NCBI GenBank assembly: GCA_027886185.1
Contig: WOAB01000188.1
Coordinates: 1,550,001-1,614,000 of the forward strand
Reading direction: 5' to 3'
Origin: Rheum nobile
Lineage: Eukaryota; Streptophyta; Magnoliopsida; Caryophyllales; Polygonaceae
DNA length: 64,000 nucleotides
Part shown: positions 42,213 through 54,354 of the stretch, piece after piece
How positions within the stretch are numbered: position 1 is the first letter of the stretch
Layout: every line of letters starts with the position of its first letter
Notes under the pieces: model-generated
Seen by the model: the letters and a program-made list of their open reading frames with translations, nothing else
Database searches by the model: none
What the model was told of the DNA's origin: nothing
Translations under genes and position numbers: made by a program

Positions 42213-42915
42213 AATGATTTTAAGATTCTTGACTTATTGTTAGGCTTGAGAATTTTCAAGATTATTTTCAAATTATGTTATTTATAATTTATACGATTAA
42301 TTATTTCATTATATTTTAAAAATTAAGCCTTGAGCACTTAAATTGTTATGTATATACTTAAAATATTTTTAAATGGTTTATAGTGTAGAAAATAATAAAT
42401 TTGGTAGTTTAACTATTAAGAACTAATATTAGTTATATATTATGGTTTATATAGTAATAGTGTTTTAACGAGTAAATTTAAATTCATTTAATGATTTCAA
42501 AGTACAATTTTGAAAGTGGTTGTGGATTTTAAAAGGATAACGTTGGTAATTTAATTATGAAAGCATTAAATTTATAAATAATTTGTGTTATAAAACGATA
42601 ATGGTGTGGGGAATTAACTTAAAGTGTAATTTAAAATATTTAAGCCTATGTTTTGAAACTTCTACAAGCTTCGATCCGGTTACTTATTTTGTAGATCCAT
42701 TCATAGGAATATTTGTAATCTTAGAATTAATGTCATAAGGGTTATTGACATTTTCCTTTCTACATTGTTCATAAGAGAAAGCGTATTATTATTTTTCTTG
42801 GAAAATAGTTGTGCTTGGGTCAGTCAAATTAATATGAATTATTAATTTGGGCCTATAATATGGATATTGGTTAATGTGTCATATGATACAAGTTGGAAAA
42901 TTTAAAATTGACGTT
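42213..42915 (+). other. T leader
   Basis: About 700 bases, AT-rich, no gene recognised. The homologous leader of T' is 59155-59793. Confidence 0.6.
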
Positions 42916-44304
42916 ATGGTTCATCAACAAATGGTGAACACCAGAAACAATAACTGTGAGGCCAGTGAGGGTCTAAGTAATGCTTCCCAAATCCAACTGA
43001 GAAGTGTTGCTCAGCAAGGAGATGATACGGGATCAGGGTCTCATAATAACAACCCTCCATCACCAGCCAATGACAACCAAGATTATGTTAACCCTCAAGC
43101 TGAGAGGGGAGTTCCTCCTAATCAACCTCATGTCCCGATGGTGCTGGATGCTACTGTCATAGGACAGATAGTGAGGCAAGTTGTGAAGGTAATGGAAACC
43201 AAAGGAGCATCGCAAGCTCAAGTGGCTCATGCCCCTCAAACTGCAACTAATTTTGAGGATCATGATAACATTGTACCTCCTATTCATCCTTTGGGAAATG
43301 GAGGGAACTACAGTCGAGCTCTAAAGATGATCAACTCAATGCACCCATATAGTTATGATGGAACCGGGGAATCAGTCAAGGTTTGCTATTGGTTTTCTCA
43401 TATGGAGCGACTGTTCTGAAACATTATCTGCACCAAGGCTGAAAAGGTGCATATGGCTTCTATGAATCTAAAAGATGGAGCTAGTGAGTGGTGGGAAGGT
43501 ACTGGCCTAGCTGACCATCCAAATTTGAATTGGGCGATGTTCAAAACAAAGCTTACTGATTGGTTCTTCTCTCGTGCTATGAGAGAGGAGAAGCTCAAAT
43601 AATTTTTGTACCTTGAGACTGAGGGTTTAAATGTGACTGAACTGGCAGCAAAGTTCAATCAATTGTTGCATTATGCAGGGTCCGAGGCGCATACCGAAGA
43701 GTGGGAGATTTGGTACTTCCATGAATGGATGAGCCCGAAATAAAACCTATAATGGTGCGTTATGGATGCTCTACCTTGGAGCATTATGTGGATGCATCAT
43801 ACAAAGTAGAGGTTACCCTGGAAGAATTTGCGAGGAAGCTTGAGGAGAAGAGTAAGGGAAAAGGTGGGCACTATGGTCGGAAGTTCAATGGGTTTAAACG
43901 ACCGACATCCCTTATCAAGTTTGATAAATCTGGTCGTGCTAAGACCGAGACGACTCTGTCTGGCACCACCCAACGCTCTGGATGGAGTGGTGGTGGTGTA
44001 CAACGCCACAACTGCGGTGAAGCCAACCATAGAAGTTTTAATTGTCAGAAAGAGAAGCGAGTATGCTATGCTTGTGGAAAGGAAGGACACTTGCAAACGT
44101 ACTGTCGATGAAAAGGTCAAGGGCCAACACAATCATACCAGGCATCTATTGCTAGGAATAGGCAAAAACCCAATGCTAGAGGTGTCCGCTTTCGTTCAGT
44201 CAACTGCACAGAATAAAGGCAAGGCACCTCTCGGATCTTCTAGCCAAGGGCAACGACATTATGTAATGCATCAGTTCGACGAGCATAATACCCTGAATAA
44301 TTAG
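42916..44304 (+). pseudogene. gag: T gag, decayed
   Basis: Starts at ATG MVHQQMVNTRNN, matching the T' gag start. The N-terminal half is open to a TGA at 43417-43419. Then come the Gag core (ASEWWEGTGL, MFKTKLTDWFFSRAMREEK) with a TAA at 43600-43602 and another near 43741, and the C-terminal part with a degraded first knuckle (HNCGEANHRSFNC, where T' has Cys before His) and an intact second knuckle CYACGKEGHLQTYC. A TGA follows at 44109. A matching end segment finishes at 44302-44304. Del/Tekay-like Gag is my best family guess. There are at least four stops, so it is not translatable as one protein. Confidence 0.8.
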
Positions 44305-44627
44305 ATATTCTTAAGCTTTCCTATGAATAAAGAGCTAAGATGTGTGTGTCTATAGCTTCCATAGTTGGGTACTTATTTCCTTTTGGAGAATCTCTTAGTC
44401 AGACAATTGTCTTAGTTTAATAAAGAGTTAATCTCTTATTTTTGGAAGTTATCTAACTCCATATTCATTTCAAGTTTCAGTGTTCAGTTAGTAATCAATG
44501 AGTGCCGATGCAATACAAGTTAAGTATTGAAAATAATCGACTTGACTCACAATGTGTTGAGTGATGTCTCGGAACATGTGTGATTGTTCCCCATCCTGTA
44601 ACGCTAGTTTTCGGGTCAAAACTATTT

Positions 44628-44642
44628 TTAAGGGGGTAGTAT
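44628..44642 (+). promoter_or_regulatory. T polypurine tract
   Basis: TTAAGGGGGTAGTAT against the 3' LTR start at 44643. The same tract, on the minus strand, precedes the T' 3' LTR (49412-49435). Only about 320 bases separate it from the gag end, which shows that pol is absent. Confidence 0.78.
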
Positions 44643-45876
44643 TGTAATATCCTACTTAAATTAGTAGGGTAAAATAGTAATTTTTAATTTGATAAAAATA
44701 AAAGTTATGAAATTTATTTTATTTCTTTTAGAGGAGTAATTTAAATTTTCATTAACTTAAGTTCAAAAGTTAGTTCAAGATAATTTTGTACCAATTATCA
44801 AATAGGCTATACTAATATGGTGTAGAAATAAATAAATAAGTATAATAATAAATGTAAATTTTGAATTTTAAATATAATAATAAAGGGTATAAGCATTATT
44901 ATGTATATCCATGAAGGCGTAAGATAATAAATACCCTAAATATGTTATCTCTTTAAGTTATGAATGGTCTAAATTGTAATTAGCTCTATGTTGATTATAA
45001 TTTAGAATAAACTTATCAAATTTTAACTTAGAATGCTTGAACCAATTTAACAAAGTGTTAAAAATGGGTTAAGCATGGTTAAAATTATAAGAAAGGGTAA
45101 CTTAAGCATTATTTAACCTAAGTTAATTTTTTTACATATTAATTTTGGATTAAAATAATATTATAAACTTATAATAATAAAATAAATAAGTTTGGATAAT
45201 TTTTGAAGTTTTTAAAAAGTTATTTGATTGCATTTTTTCCACAACTTGAAAAGTTTGGCAAAAATGCGTAAATAGGCTAAAATAGGGGCCCCGATCAAAA
45301 TTACTAGAAAGTGCTTCTTCTTCCCCAACCAACAGTCACCATTTTCACGTGAAGCTTTCAAGCTCTTCCATGGCGGAATCGAGCCAAAGTTTCGAGCGTT
45401 TTCTCCAAACGAATCCATGGGCCTGAAGGCATAGCCTATTACGAATCTAATCCCCCTAAAATCATGGTTTAAAATAAACCCATTTGATAGAATGTTTAAA
45501 TCTAAATCGAACAGCCCGAGTAATCAAAATTTGGGGAAAATTTCAAAATTCAAACATGTTTTAGCGTGATTCTTCAAATTGAGTCTTAGGCATTTTAGTT
45601 AAGGTTGTGTCGTCCATTAGCCCCTTAAAATCGAGATTCAATTTCTCTCGAATCGCTCGAATTTGCTCAAGAAAGGAAAGTATATACACGGATGCTCATT
45701 TGATTTGGTTGACGAAATTCGATCCAATTCGGGATCGATTCAAGCCAAATCAAGCACGTTGTGTAGATCTCTTGAAGGGCAATCCATCCACTATAAATAG
45801 AGCCTCAACCATTGGGATTTCGGCATCCAATTTCATCAATCTTCCTCACGAACCTTAAAAGTCCAAAATCTCGGTT
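44643..45876 (+). repeat. T 3' LTR, first part
   Basis: TGTAATATCCTAC.., clearly homologous to but more diverged from 24037-25240 than the two 5' copies are from each other. TATA-like CTATAAATAG at 45791-45800. It is cut at 45876 by T' (TSD candidate CGGTT, 45872-45876); the rest should lie beyond the right window edge. Confidence 0.83.
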
Positions 45877-48800
45877 TGTAATACCCCGACTTATGTCGGT
45901 AGTGCCACGCGCCATTAACCTCAGATTGAAAAGTTCAAACACATCCTAGACTTTAATCAGAACAATTAAGCTTAAAATAGAAAGATAAACGTTAAATAAT
46001 AACAGAGTAAATAGCGGAAGACTTTTAAACGAACTCAATCTTTTATTAAAATTCCTCTCGTAAAATGAGAAGGACAGTAAAACAACAAAGAGAATTTACA
46101 GCGAAAGACTTTTTAAAGAAACCCTAATTTCATAAATAATTTATATAAGCATTACAATTTATTTCAAAACACACACACCTTTAAATTACTACTACTTAAG
46201 ATGCAACCTTCAACTGCAAGCCTTCGTCTTCGATCGGTTACTTCGAATCGTTTAGGACCAACCTCTAATGTACCGTATAGAACAGATGACACCAGCCAAC
46301 CATGCAAGGAATAAAAATGGTTGGTTAGTCTAATGAAAGACTATGCAAGGGTGAAAACAGGTTGGTTCTCATAGTCGTATATAATCACTATCCTTGTTTC
46401 CCGAATAAAACTCGGTAAACGGTATATGACTATGGACTTCTACCGAAAAGAATGAAGATGTATGATTAAACAGAAGACTCCAATGAATTGAGTCTTATGG
46501 GAAATTACATGAATTTGTTTGAGAACGTTATATTACCACAAAAAGTTTTAAAAACATCTCGTTGAATATTTGGGTCCTCGACCAACCTCACCGCGTAATA
46601 CGAATCCAGATTGGAAATGAGACTTACTTTAGACAAGAGACCGGACGGGTTCCACGTTGTACTTCTCGCCTGATGGTATATTAATTATGTGCAAAACGAC
46701 ACTTATCTTATTTAATTTCAAAACGCGCATTTACGTTAAAGCTTTTAATCCATACTAATCTCGCAATGAGATATAGAACATGAGACGAATCTCGAATTTC
46801 AGCACCATCTAAGTGCACCACCACTTATATAAAATAAGGGTAGGTCATGACCAAAAGTATTAGGGCATTTATCCTCCTAATACCAAGTTATAGAGAAACA
46901 GCTAAACCTCGTAAGGTAATAGTGTTCCTTCAAATACACGTGCTAACTAGTAGAGATGTTTACGGTTCCAGAACCGCCGGTTCCGGTTCTAGAACCGCCG
47001 GTTCCAGTTTCAAATTATTTGGAATCGGAACCGAAACCGGCCAAGTACGGTTCCACCGGTTCCGGATACGGATACGGGTCCGGTTTCGGGCGGTTTTGAC
47101 TCGGTTTCAAACCGTTTCCGGTTCCGGTTCCAAACCGGGGGAAATAATATTTCTTAAAAAAAATCCAAGTATAGAATTTAATAAGCATTTGTCTTTAATA
47201 AATATAAAACCTTTTAATTTTTTATTATACAATAAATTCTTAAAGTAACAAATACAATAAGCATATATCTTAATACAAAATTACAAGGAAAAAAAAAGAA
47301 AAAATAGAGGACTTGAACTTAATATTAAGTTGTCTACGTATCCTCTCTGAATTAGAGGAATCAAAGCCCAACATCATTTTGAACATTCTCCATTTTCAAA
47401 TATAAATAACAAAGATAATAAATTAATAAAGAAGTTGTGATAAGAAAGTAAATAAATTATAAGAGAAACAAATTCTTATAAGTATTTATTATTTAAATAC
47501 TATAAGATTAAAAATAAATATATATAAAGAAATTCGTAGAGATTGTAGAAAATTTGTAGACTTTGTAATGCTTAGAAGAGAGAATGAGATTGGTGTGAAG
47601 AGAAATGAAAATAAGATGGGGTATTTATAGGATAAAATGTGTAGATTTAATATATATAAAATTTTGTTAAAAATAAAATAAAAAATGCCAATTGGCTTAT
47701 AAAAACCAACGGCTTCTTTTTATATAAATGGGATAGACTTCCAAAGTTGGAAGTTCCAACACTAGCCGTTCGGTGGCTAGCCTACTATTGTAGCCTTATG
47801 TAGTTATGTTCGTATTGATGTTTAAACTATGGGAATGGGACATATGATGTTATGGAAGAGAGAGAGGGGCAGCAAAAGGCTACGTCATTTTCATGAGCCA
47901 AGGATTCCTTGGTAGTTCATTTGGACTACTAGAAACACATTTGTATATAGGTCCAATACTAGTTAAAATTTATTCAAAGTTGGCGGTTCAACCGGTTTGG
48001 AACTGGCGGTTTGAACCGACGGTTACCAACGGTTTGAACCGCCGGTTCTACGGTTCTAAGAAATCATGAACCGAAACCAGAACCGGCCTCAGATGGTTCC
48101 GACCGGTTTCGGTTCCGATTCGGTTCCGGTTCTAGACGGTTTTGAACGGTTCCAGAACCGCCGGTTCAACAGAACCGCTGAACACCTCTAGCGCGGACGC
48201 GGAGGGCTGCTTGCGGTTTCTGGCGAAATTGGCGGCCCGACGGTGGTTCTCCGACGGTTGAAGGAGAGGGCTTTGATAGAGGACTCAAAGACGAAGCTAG
48301 AGGTACCACCAATTGCAAGATTGAAGCTCAAACACTCTCGAATTTTGATGAAGACCAACTGATTTCGGAATTTAGGGTTCTTGAGATTGGATGGCAAAAT
48401 TGGATGAATTGGGGGTCCGATTGGGAGGGCTTTTATAGGGTTCTTGTAGGTGTGAATACCATTAACAAAACCCCTCTCATTAATCCCTCCAATTGAAGAC
48501 GATTTGATCCAATTTTGGATTTGTTCAAACCGGCCTCCTAGACGACACGTTGGTTTGGGGATGAAATTCCGTCAAATTTCGTGGCCATTTAATCCAATTG
48601 AATGATTACGTGTAGGATGATGTAGTCTTGAATGCCCGTTAGTTCTTAGGCTCAATCGGATCCTATGAGGATCGAATTCCGCCATTGAAGAGCTTTATAA
48701 AGCTTCACGTGAAAATGGTGATGGCTGAAGGAGGAAGAAGCCTCTTCGGCTTATTTACACACGCCCCCCCCCTATTTGGCCTATTTGCATATTTTGCCCA

Positions 48801-49411
48801 ACTTTCTTAAGTTGTGGCAAAAATGCTCTTATTTTAACTTTTAAAAATCATAATTCTTACCCAAATTTATTTATTTTAATATTCTAAGTTTAAAATATTA
48901 TTTTAACCCAAAATTAAAATATAGAAAAATTTAAATTAGGTTAAGATAGGCTTAAGTTATTATTCTTATGAATTTGACCATACTTAAATCCTTAACAAAA
49001 ATTTGTTAAACTTGATTTAAATATTCTAAGTCGAAATTAATAAGTTTTATCTAAATTATAATTAACATAAGATTAATTATAATTTATACCATTCTTAGCT
49101 TAAAGAAATAACATACTTAGGACTATTATTATTTTATCCCTTTATGGATAACATAATAATTCCTATGACCTTTATTATTATTTAAATTTCTAAAATTACA
49201 TTCCTTGTTATACTTATTTATTTATTTTAACACCATACTATTATTAATCATTTGGTACTTTGTACCAAAAATTATCACATCTCAACCATTGAACATAAGT
49301 TCATGAAAGTTTAAATTATTCCTCAAAAAGAAATAAAATAAATTTCAAAACTTTTATTTTTATCACTTTAAAATTACTATTTTACCCTTCTATTTTAAGT
49401 GGGATATTACA
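45877..49411 (-). repeat. T' 3' LTR, 3.5 kb including an hAT-like insertion
   Basis: Minus-strand ends TGTAATATCCC and GTCGGGGTATTACA. TATA-like CTATAAAAG on the minus strand near 48430-48438. It contains the hAT-like element 46951-48190; LTR sequence on the right of that element does not continue directly from the left, so some LTR was probably lost there. Confidence 0.82.
46951..48190. mobile_element. Non-autonomous hAT-like DNA transposon, 1.24 kb
   Basis: Terminal inverted repeats TAGAGATGTT (left) and TAGAGGTGTT (right, reverse complement) fit plant hAT tips. About 200 bases next to each end are packed with AACCGG and GAACCGCCGGTTC sites in both orientations, like the subterminal transposase-binding repeats of hAT elements. 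The centre (47150-47950) is AT-rich and has no transposase. I cannot find a matching 8-bp duplication (left CTAACTAG, right GCGCGGAC), which may reflect a flanking deletion. Confidence 0.62.
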
Positions 49412-49435
49412 ATACTACCCCCTTAAAATAGTTTC
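49412..49435 (-). promoter_or_regulatory. T' polypurine tract
   Basis: On the minus strand TTTTAAGGGGGTAGTAT next to the LTR start. It matches T's tract at 44628-44642. Confidence 0.76.
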
Positions 49436-49749
49436 GACCCCGAAACTAGCGCTAACACTATAGGGAACAATCACACATGTCCCAATATTTTACACTATCC
49501 TTTATGAGTCCAGACAGTCTTTATCAACACGTGACATGTACTGTTTTTGACACTCAAGGATTCTCGTACAAACACATAACTTGAAATAGTAACAAATTTA
49601 GTATTTTCCATAACAAGGAAATACTCTTTATTATTCGAAACATTGAATTACAACAATTGACGGAATGTCAAACATACAAATTACTAAACTACGGAGACTA
49701 TAGACACACAAGTCATTGATCCTTATACTTAAAAAGCTTTAAAACATAA

Positions 49750-50291
49750 CTACTCGTTCATGGTTTCCTTCTCGTCGGATTGACGCATCACGAAGAGTCG
49801 TTGCCCTTGACTCGAAGATTCAATAGGCGCTTTGCCTTTATTCCGAGCAACAGATTGCTCTGAAGCGGACACTTTCGGCTTTGGGTTCTGCCTACTGCCA
49901 ACATTTGAGGCTTGGTATGATTGTGTTGGCCCTTGACCCTTCTGCCTACATTATGTTTTCATGTGGCCTTCTTTTCCACAAATATAGCATAATCGCTTCT
50001 CTTTTTGGCAATTAAATTTTTTATGCCCAGCTTCACCACAGTTGTGGCATTGAATCGTACCACTACTCCAACCTGAGCCTTTGGTGGAATCTGACTGAGT
50101 TGTCTCGGTCTTAGGACGACTAGACTTCTCAAACTTGGTAGGCGGTGCCGGCCACTTAAATGTATTATCCTTGCGGTTCTTTTGCCCACCCTTAACCTTA
50201 TTCTGTTCCTCCCGCTTTTGGGCGGATTCCTCCAGCGTAGCCTCTATCTTATAGGCCGCATCCACATACTGATCCAAAGTAGAGAAACAAT
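49750..50291 (-). pseudogene. gag: T' gag, C-terminal segment with two zinc knuckles
   Basis: Continues the T' gag after the solo LTR. A Lys/Gly-rich linker leads to two knuckles: CHNCGEAGHKKFNC and CYICGKEGHMKT, where the tract breaks at a TAA that replaces the residue before the last Cys. The frame then continues to a natural-looking stop at 49750-49752. The first knuckle is complete here, unlike in T. Tandem knuckles are typical of Del/Tekay-like Gags and bind the packaged RNA. Confidence 0.8.
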
Positions 50292-50998
50292 GACGCTGTA
50301 ACACCCCCAAATCTTAACCCATTTGGAAAGGTATTACCGCCAGTGACCCCAGCGTTCCTTACCAAGGTCACCCAAGGCTTTACCGGTTTAAATACAATTC
50401 ATGGAATACAATTGATACATAATGATCAAAGTATTCAAATCAAAACATCAATCAAATGAAACATGAGTTACGGGATTACAACCCAATCCCGAATAGGCCA
50501 AACACAGAGTTTTATCAAAGTACAGCGGAAGTCTTATAAAAGATATTACAAAAAGGGTTGTGATCGTAATGATCACCTGCCCAAGGATCTCAACCTGATT
50601 AAAAGAAATTATTAAAACATCCAAAACAACCGTCGTCTTCATAGTCAATCTAGTCTCCTCATATCTTCGCTCTATCTGATGTGCCGAATCGAACGGATGA
50701 CACCAGCCCACATGCGGAGAACAATGTTCGTGGGTTAGTCTACTTGAATAGACTAGCAAGGGTACAAAGCAGAATGGTCTGAGTGATCGTAACCGTTTAC
50801 TATCATTGTCCCTCGAATAATAACCGAAGGAACGATACATAACCCGGCACTTTCACGGAATAACAACAAGAGGTATGCACAAGAGAAGATTCTGGAAGAC
50901 TTAATCTTCACAGAAATCGACTCGAAAGAAGACTCCAACGGAAATGAGTCTTTAAGGAAAATATGACAAATCTGGAATGTTTAAGAATCAAACAACAA

Positions 50999-51325
50999 TG
51001 ATTTAAAAGCTGATTGAGATGCTTCGGTTCACGACCAACCTCACCGCTTACAGCGAATCCAGATCGGAAAGAGAACGTACTATGATCAAAGTCTAGATCA
51101 TATAATGATTTAAAAGCTGACTGAGATGCTTCGGCTCACAACCAATCTCGCCGCTTACAGCGAATCTAGATTGGAAAGAGAACGTACTACATTCAAGTCT
51201 GGATCTTACAGAACCACATAACGATGATTTAAAAACTGACTAAGATGCTTCGCTTCATGACCAACCTCACCGCTTACAGCGATTCCAGATTGGAAAGAGA
51301 ACGTACTATGATCGATGCCGAGACG
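50999..51325. repeat. Tandem repeat of about 106-119 bp, three copies
   Basis: Starts at 50999, 51105 and 51224 with ATGATTTAAAA.CTGA; each copy includes GAGATGCTTCGG and CTTACAGCGAAT.CAGAT. A second two-copy repeat (ACTATCGTTGGGTCTT) follows at about 51480-51595. Confidence 0.82.
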
Positions 51326-52119
51326 AGCTTTCCTAGCTGCACTATTTACTTAACTGCACTACTCGCCGGAGGTTTATTAATTAAGTGCTCTCGGGCACCT
51401 TATCTTATTTAATTCCAAAACTATTAACACGTTGTAAGCTTTTAATTATACATGCCCTGTTACACAGAACACATATCTAAGGAATGAACTTCTCAGAGTC
51501 CAAACCACCACTATCGTTGGGTCTTGCTCGCCCTTTAAAAGAATGAACCTCACAGAATTCAAACTTCAACTATCGTTGGGTCTTCATCGCCCTTACAGTT
51601 ATAAAGAAACGCGCATGGAACTCTCAGGATCCAGGCGTTCCTACAAATACTCGTGCTAACTAACAGTTACAACACAACCACAGTACATGATAAATCCACA
51701 TAAATGCCCGAAAGGCGATCACAGATAATAGCGTCGTTCTAGCAGATATACAACCTATTATAAGATTTTCCAAAACTGTTTATAAAACCTTTTCCAGACA
51801 AACAGGATAATCGTCCCAAATTAATTACTCAGATGAATAACTGATAACTAATGCAAATATGGAACGAATGAGCAAGAGCGAACCGCCACTTGCCTGAGTC
51901 CGCAGAGATTGAACGAAGTCTAACGACGGGATTTCGGGCTCGACATAGAGACGAATCTGCCAACTCCGGTACCTTCGGATTGACCCATACAGAAACCCTA
52001 AGTTAGATTCGACAAACAACAATACAGAAACTACGAAAGGACGAAAGGAATCGACAGAAACGAAACCCGAACGAAGGCCTCGGAAGCCAACCACAACAAC
52101 TCACGGCCACCACCTTTCG

Positions 52120-52447
52120 CCGGCGGGCGCCGCCCAAATCACGGCGAGCGCCGCCCAAATCATGGCGGGCGCCGCCTTAAATGCGGCGGGCGCCGCCTCA
52201 CACGCGGCGGGCGCCGCTCATCCACGGCGGGCGCCACCCATCTGCGGCATGTGTCGCTCCTTGGCCACACATCACGGCGGCTGGGCAACCTCATCACGGC
52301 GGCTGGGCAACCTCATCACGGCGGGCGCCGTTCCTGGCGGCGGGCGCCGTTCTTGGCGGCGGGCGCCGTTCCTGGCGGCGGGCGCCGTCTCCCTGGCGGC
52401 GGTCGCCGTCTCCTTGGCGGCGATCGCCGTCTCCCTGGCGGCGGTCG
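52120..52447. repeat. GGCGGGCGCCGCC palindrome array
   Basis: More than ten copies of GGCGGGCGCC or variants (CGCGGCGGGCGCCGCC) with spacings of roughly 15-25 bases in an otherwise AT-rich locus. It gives long Ala/Arg/Gly-rich open frames in several frames and both strands, a composition effect rather than a gene. Confidence 0.85.
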
Positions 52448-53085
52448 CCATCGCGAACGAAAAAAGAAATACGAGAGGGAAAAACTTACCCTCGACGATC
52501 GGTTTGGCTCGTCTTCCGCCTTGCTTGGTTTCTAGGCCTCTAAGGGTCTCCCAAGCTTCCTTTGGCCACCGAGAATGACACCGACCGAGCTCCGACACTC
52601 GACTCAAGCCTTCCGAGAGGGAGCGTTTTCCTTGAGAGCGTTTTTGAGAGTTTGAGAGCGTTTTAGGATTTTCCACCCCTTTACTCTCTCCCAATGCTCT
52701 CTATTTATAGGCAAACCCAAGGGTTAGGAAGGTGCTAGGAAGCTTCCTCTCCAACCTTTGGGTAATAACCTCTTGCACTTTGCCTCTTGGATAATAGCTC
52801 TTGGACAATAACCTTCGGTTAAGAAATCTTGTACTTTATGCCCATTAGATAACAACTCTTGGGTAATAATCTTAACCCGCGTTAAATAAAGTCGTACACG
52901 AATGAGTATTAACTCCCAAAATACGTCGACTGTATATTATTTCACTGAGAAAAATATTACAGAGACAGAGCACATTACAGAATGTCTTAAGCTCTCAGAA
53001 TTAAATCCGACGTACAAAACGGGCTTTCGGGAAAAATCCATAATTCCCAAAATAGACTTACAAAATTACGGGATATCACAGACGC

Positions 53086-53386
53086 ACCATCAGAGGTTTG
53101 ATTTCTAGATTTATCCATCCATGGAAGTACCAAATCTTTTGTTCTTTAGTATGCACTTCAGAACCAGTATAATGCATCAAATGATTAAATTTTGTCGCCA
53201 ACTCAATCACCTTTAGTCCCTCAATGTCTAGGTAGAGGAACTCTTTCAGCTTTTCTTCTCTCATAGCATGAGAGAAGAACCGATCAGTGAGCTTGGCCTT
53301 GAACATCACCCAGCTCAGATTTGGGTGGTCAACTAAAGCAGTTCCTTCCCACTACTCACTTGCTCTGTCTTTTAGATGTAACGAAG
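53086..53386 (-). pseudogene. gag: T' gag, core segment
   Basis: Lies between the solo LTR and F1b. It carries the Gag core (MFKAKLTDRFFSHAMREEK, EFLYLDIEGLKVIELATKF) with a stop in the block where T has WW (TGG to TAG). It joins its neighbours in frame once the two target duplications are removed. Its continuity across both insertions is the evidence that they entered one gag. Confidence 0.8.
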
Positions 53387-53391
53387 CAATG

Positions 53392-54339
53392 TGATGAAGG
53401 ATCATCCGAGGCCTCACCTAAGGTGCCCACAAGAGGAGATGGCCCACTCACAAGAGCTCAAGCCAAGCGCATGCAAGAGGAGCTAGAGAACTTGGCAAGC
53501 CTTCACGTCTCAAGGGAACCCACCCTAGTTGAGGACGTCACCAAACCTATGCTAAGGACCTTGGTGACCTTCCAAACCAAGCCATGCGAGGGAGAATGAA
53601 GGCGAGCCAGATTTGGCTCTCTGGAGGGAGGCACGGTTTGTGGCACGGTTTGTCACAAACCGTGCGGCGCCCCAAAACACAACTTCTGGCTCTCTGAAGG
53701 AGGGCATGGTTTGTCACAAACCGTGCGGCTCCCAGAACACAATTTCTTGGTTGGGATGACCATGCACGTGGGGCCAGCTGAAGCTTAGCTTCTTTGTTTG
53801 TTTTTAAGTGTGTTTTTAAGACTATTTTAGATGCCTTTTACTTGGGCCTTTTTGGATCTTGTTGGGCCATTTTCCCTAGGACTATTTAAGGTCATTTTCT
53901 TGTCATCTTCAAACACCTTTTGCTGAAATGAAATGTTTCTTTGAGCACATGAAAAACGAGAGCTCTCATGGGAGAGGCTTCTCTTGGTTGATTCGATCTT
54001 GCTTGGTTTGACTTGCGTGTGTCAATCTCCTCCATAGGATTGGTGCTCGTAGGCTTCCACAAGCCTCCTTCTCGTGCTCCTTGGATTCGTCCATTGTTGT
54101 GTGAGATTGTAGAAGAAGGGGTTGTCTTGTCATTTGGTTTGGTTCTTGGGAGACATCTTAGGGATCCAAGGGTCTCTCCATTGTTCAATTCAGTTCTTTC
54201 TATATCCCTCTTATCTATCTTTGTTATTTCTTGCTCATTTTTAGATTTCTAACTCATTTGTGTTTCATCTCTTCTCCTCCATCTCCACGAGTCTCTCTTG
54301 GCGTCAAGATCGGGCCACTCGCGGCTAATCCCTGCATCA
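53392..54339 (+). repeat. F1b 5' LTR, 948 bp
   Basis: Opens with the coding tail (to a stop at 53597-53599). A CACGGTTTGTCACAAACCGTG palindrome cluster lies at about 53632-53735, and TATTTAAG at 53883-53890. It ends CCCTGCATCA. Confidence 0.94.
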
Positions 54340-54342
54340 AAT

Positions 54343-54354
54343 TGGTATCAGAGC
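54343..54354 (+). promoter_or_regulatory. F1b primer binding site (initiator tRNA-Met type)
   Basis: TGGTATCAGAGC, three bases after the LTR, unmutated. Confidence 0.9.

Larger units (their letters stand above)
24037..45876 (+). mobile_element. Element T: gag-only LTR retrotransposon (TR-GAG type), interrupted
   Basis: The 5' LTR starts TGTAATATCCC at 24037 and ends GGGGTGTTACA at 42196 after the F5 interruption. A PBS (42201-42212), one decayed gag, a PPT (44628-44642) and the first 1.23 kb of the 3' LTR follow. No protease, RT, RNase H or integrase sequence lies between gag and PPT, as in non-autonomous TR-GAG elements. The 3' LTR is broken by T'. GCACT (24032-24036) should be its target duplication; the partner is outside the window. 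Confidence 0.78.
50297..53080 (-). mobile_element. Solo LTR, F5-related, in the T' gag
   Basis: 2784 bp, minus-strand ends TGTGATATCCC and GGGGGTGTTACA, TSD GACGC at 50292-50296 and 53081-53085. It shares with F5 the motif GGTATTACCGCCAGTGACC near one end. TATA-like TATAAATAG on the minus strand at 52701-52709. Downstream of it in transcription lies a GC-rich palindrome array (52120-52447). Confidence 0.92.

Noticed and set aside
46847..47248. 133-codon plus-strand frame with Arg/Ser/Gly repeats
   Set aside because: Translation of the CCGGTTCC subterminal repeats of the hAT-like element; low complexity and no transposase motif.
52162..52694. Overlapping long open frames on both strands (Ala/Arg/Gly-rich)
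   Set aside because: Open in several frames at once because of the GGCGGGCGCC array, which lacks stop codons by composition. No domain, and the region is inside a solo LTR.
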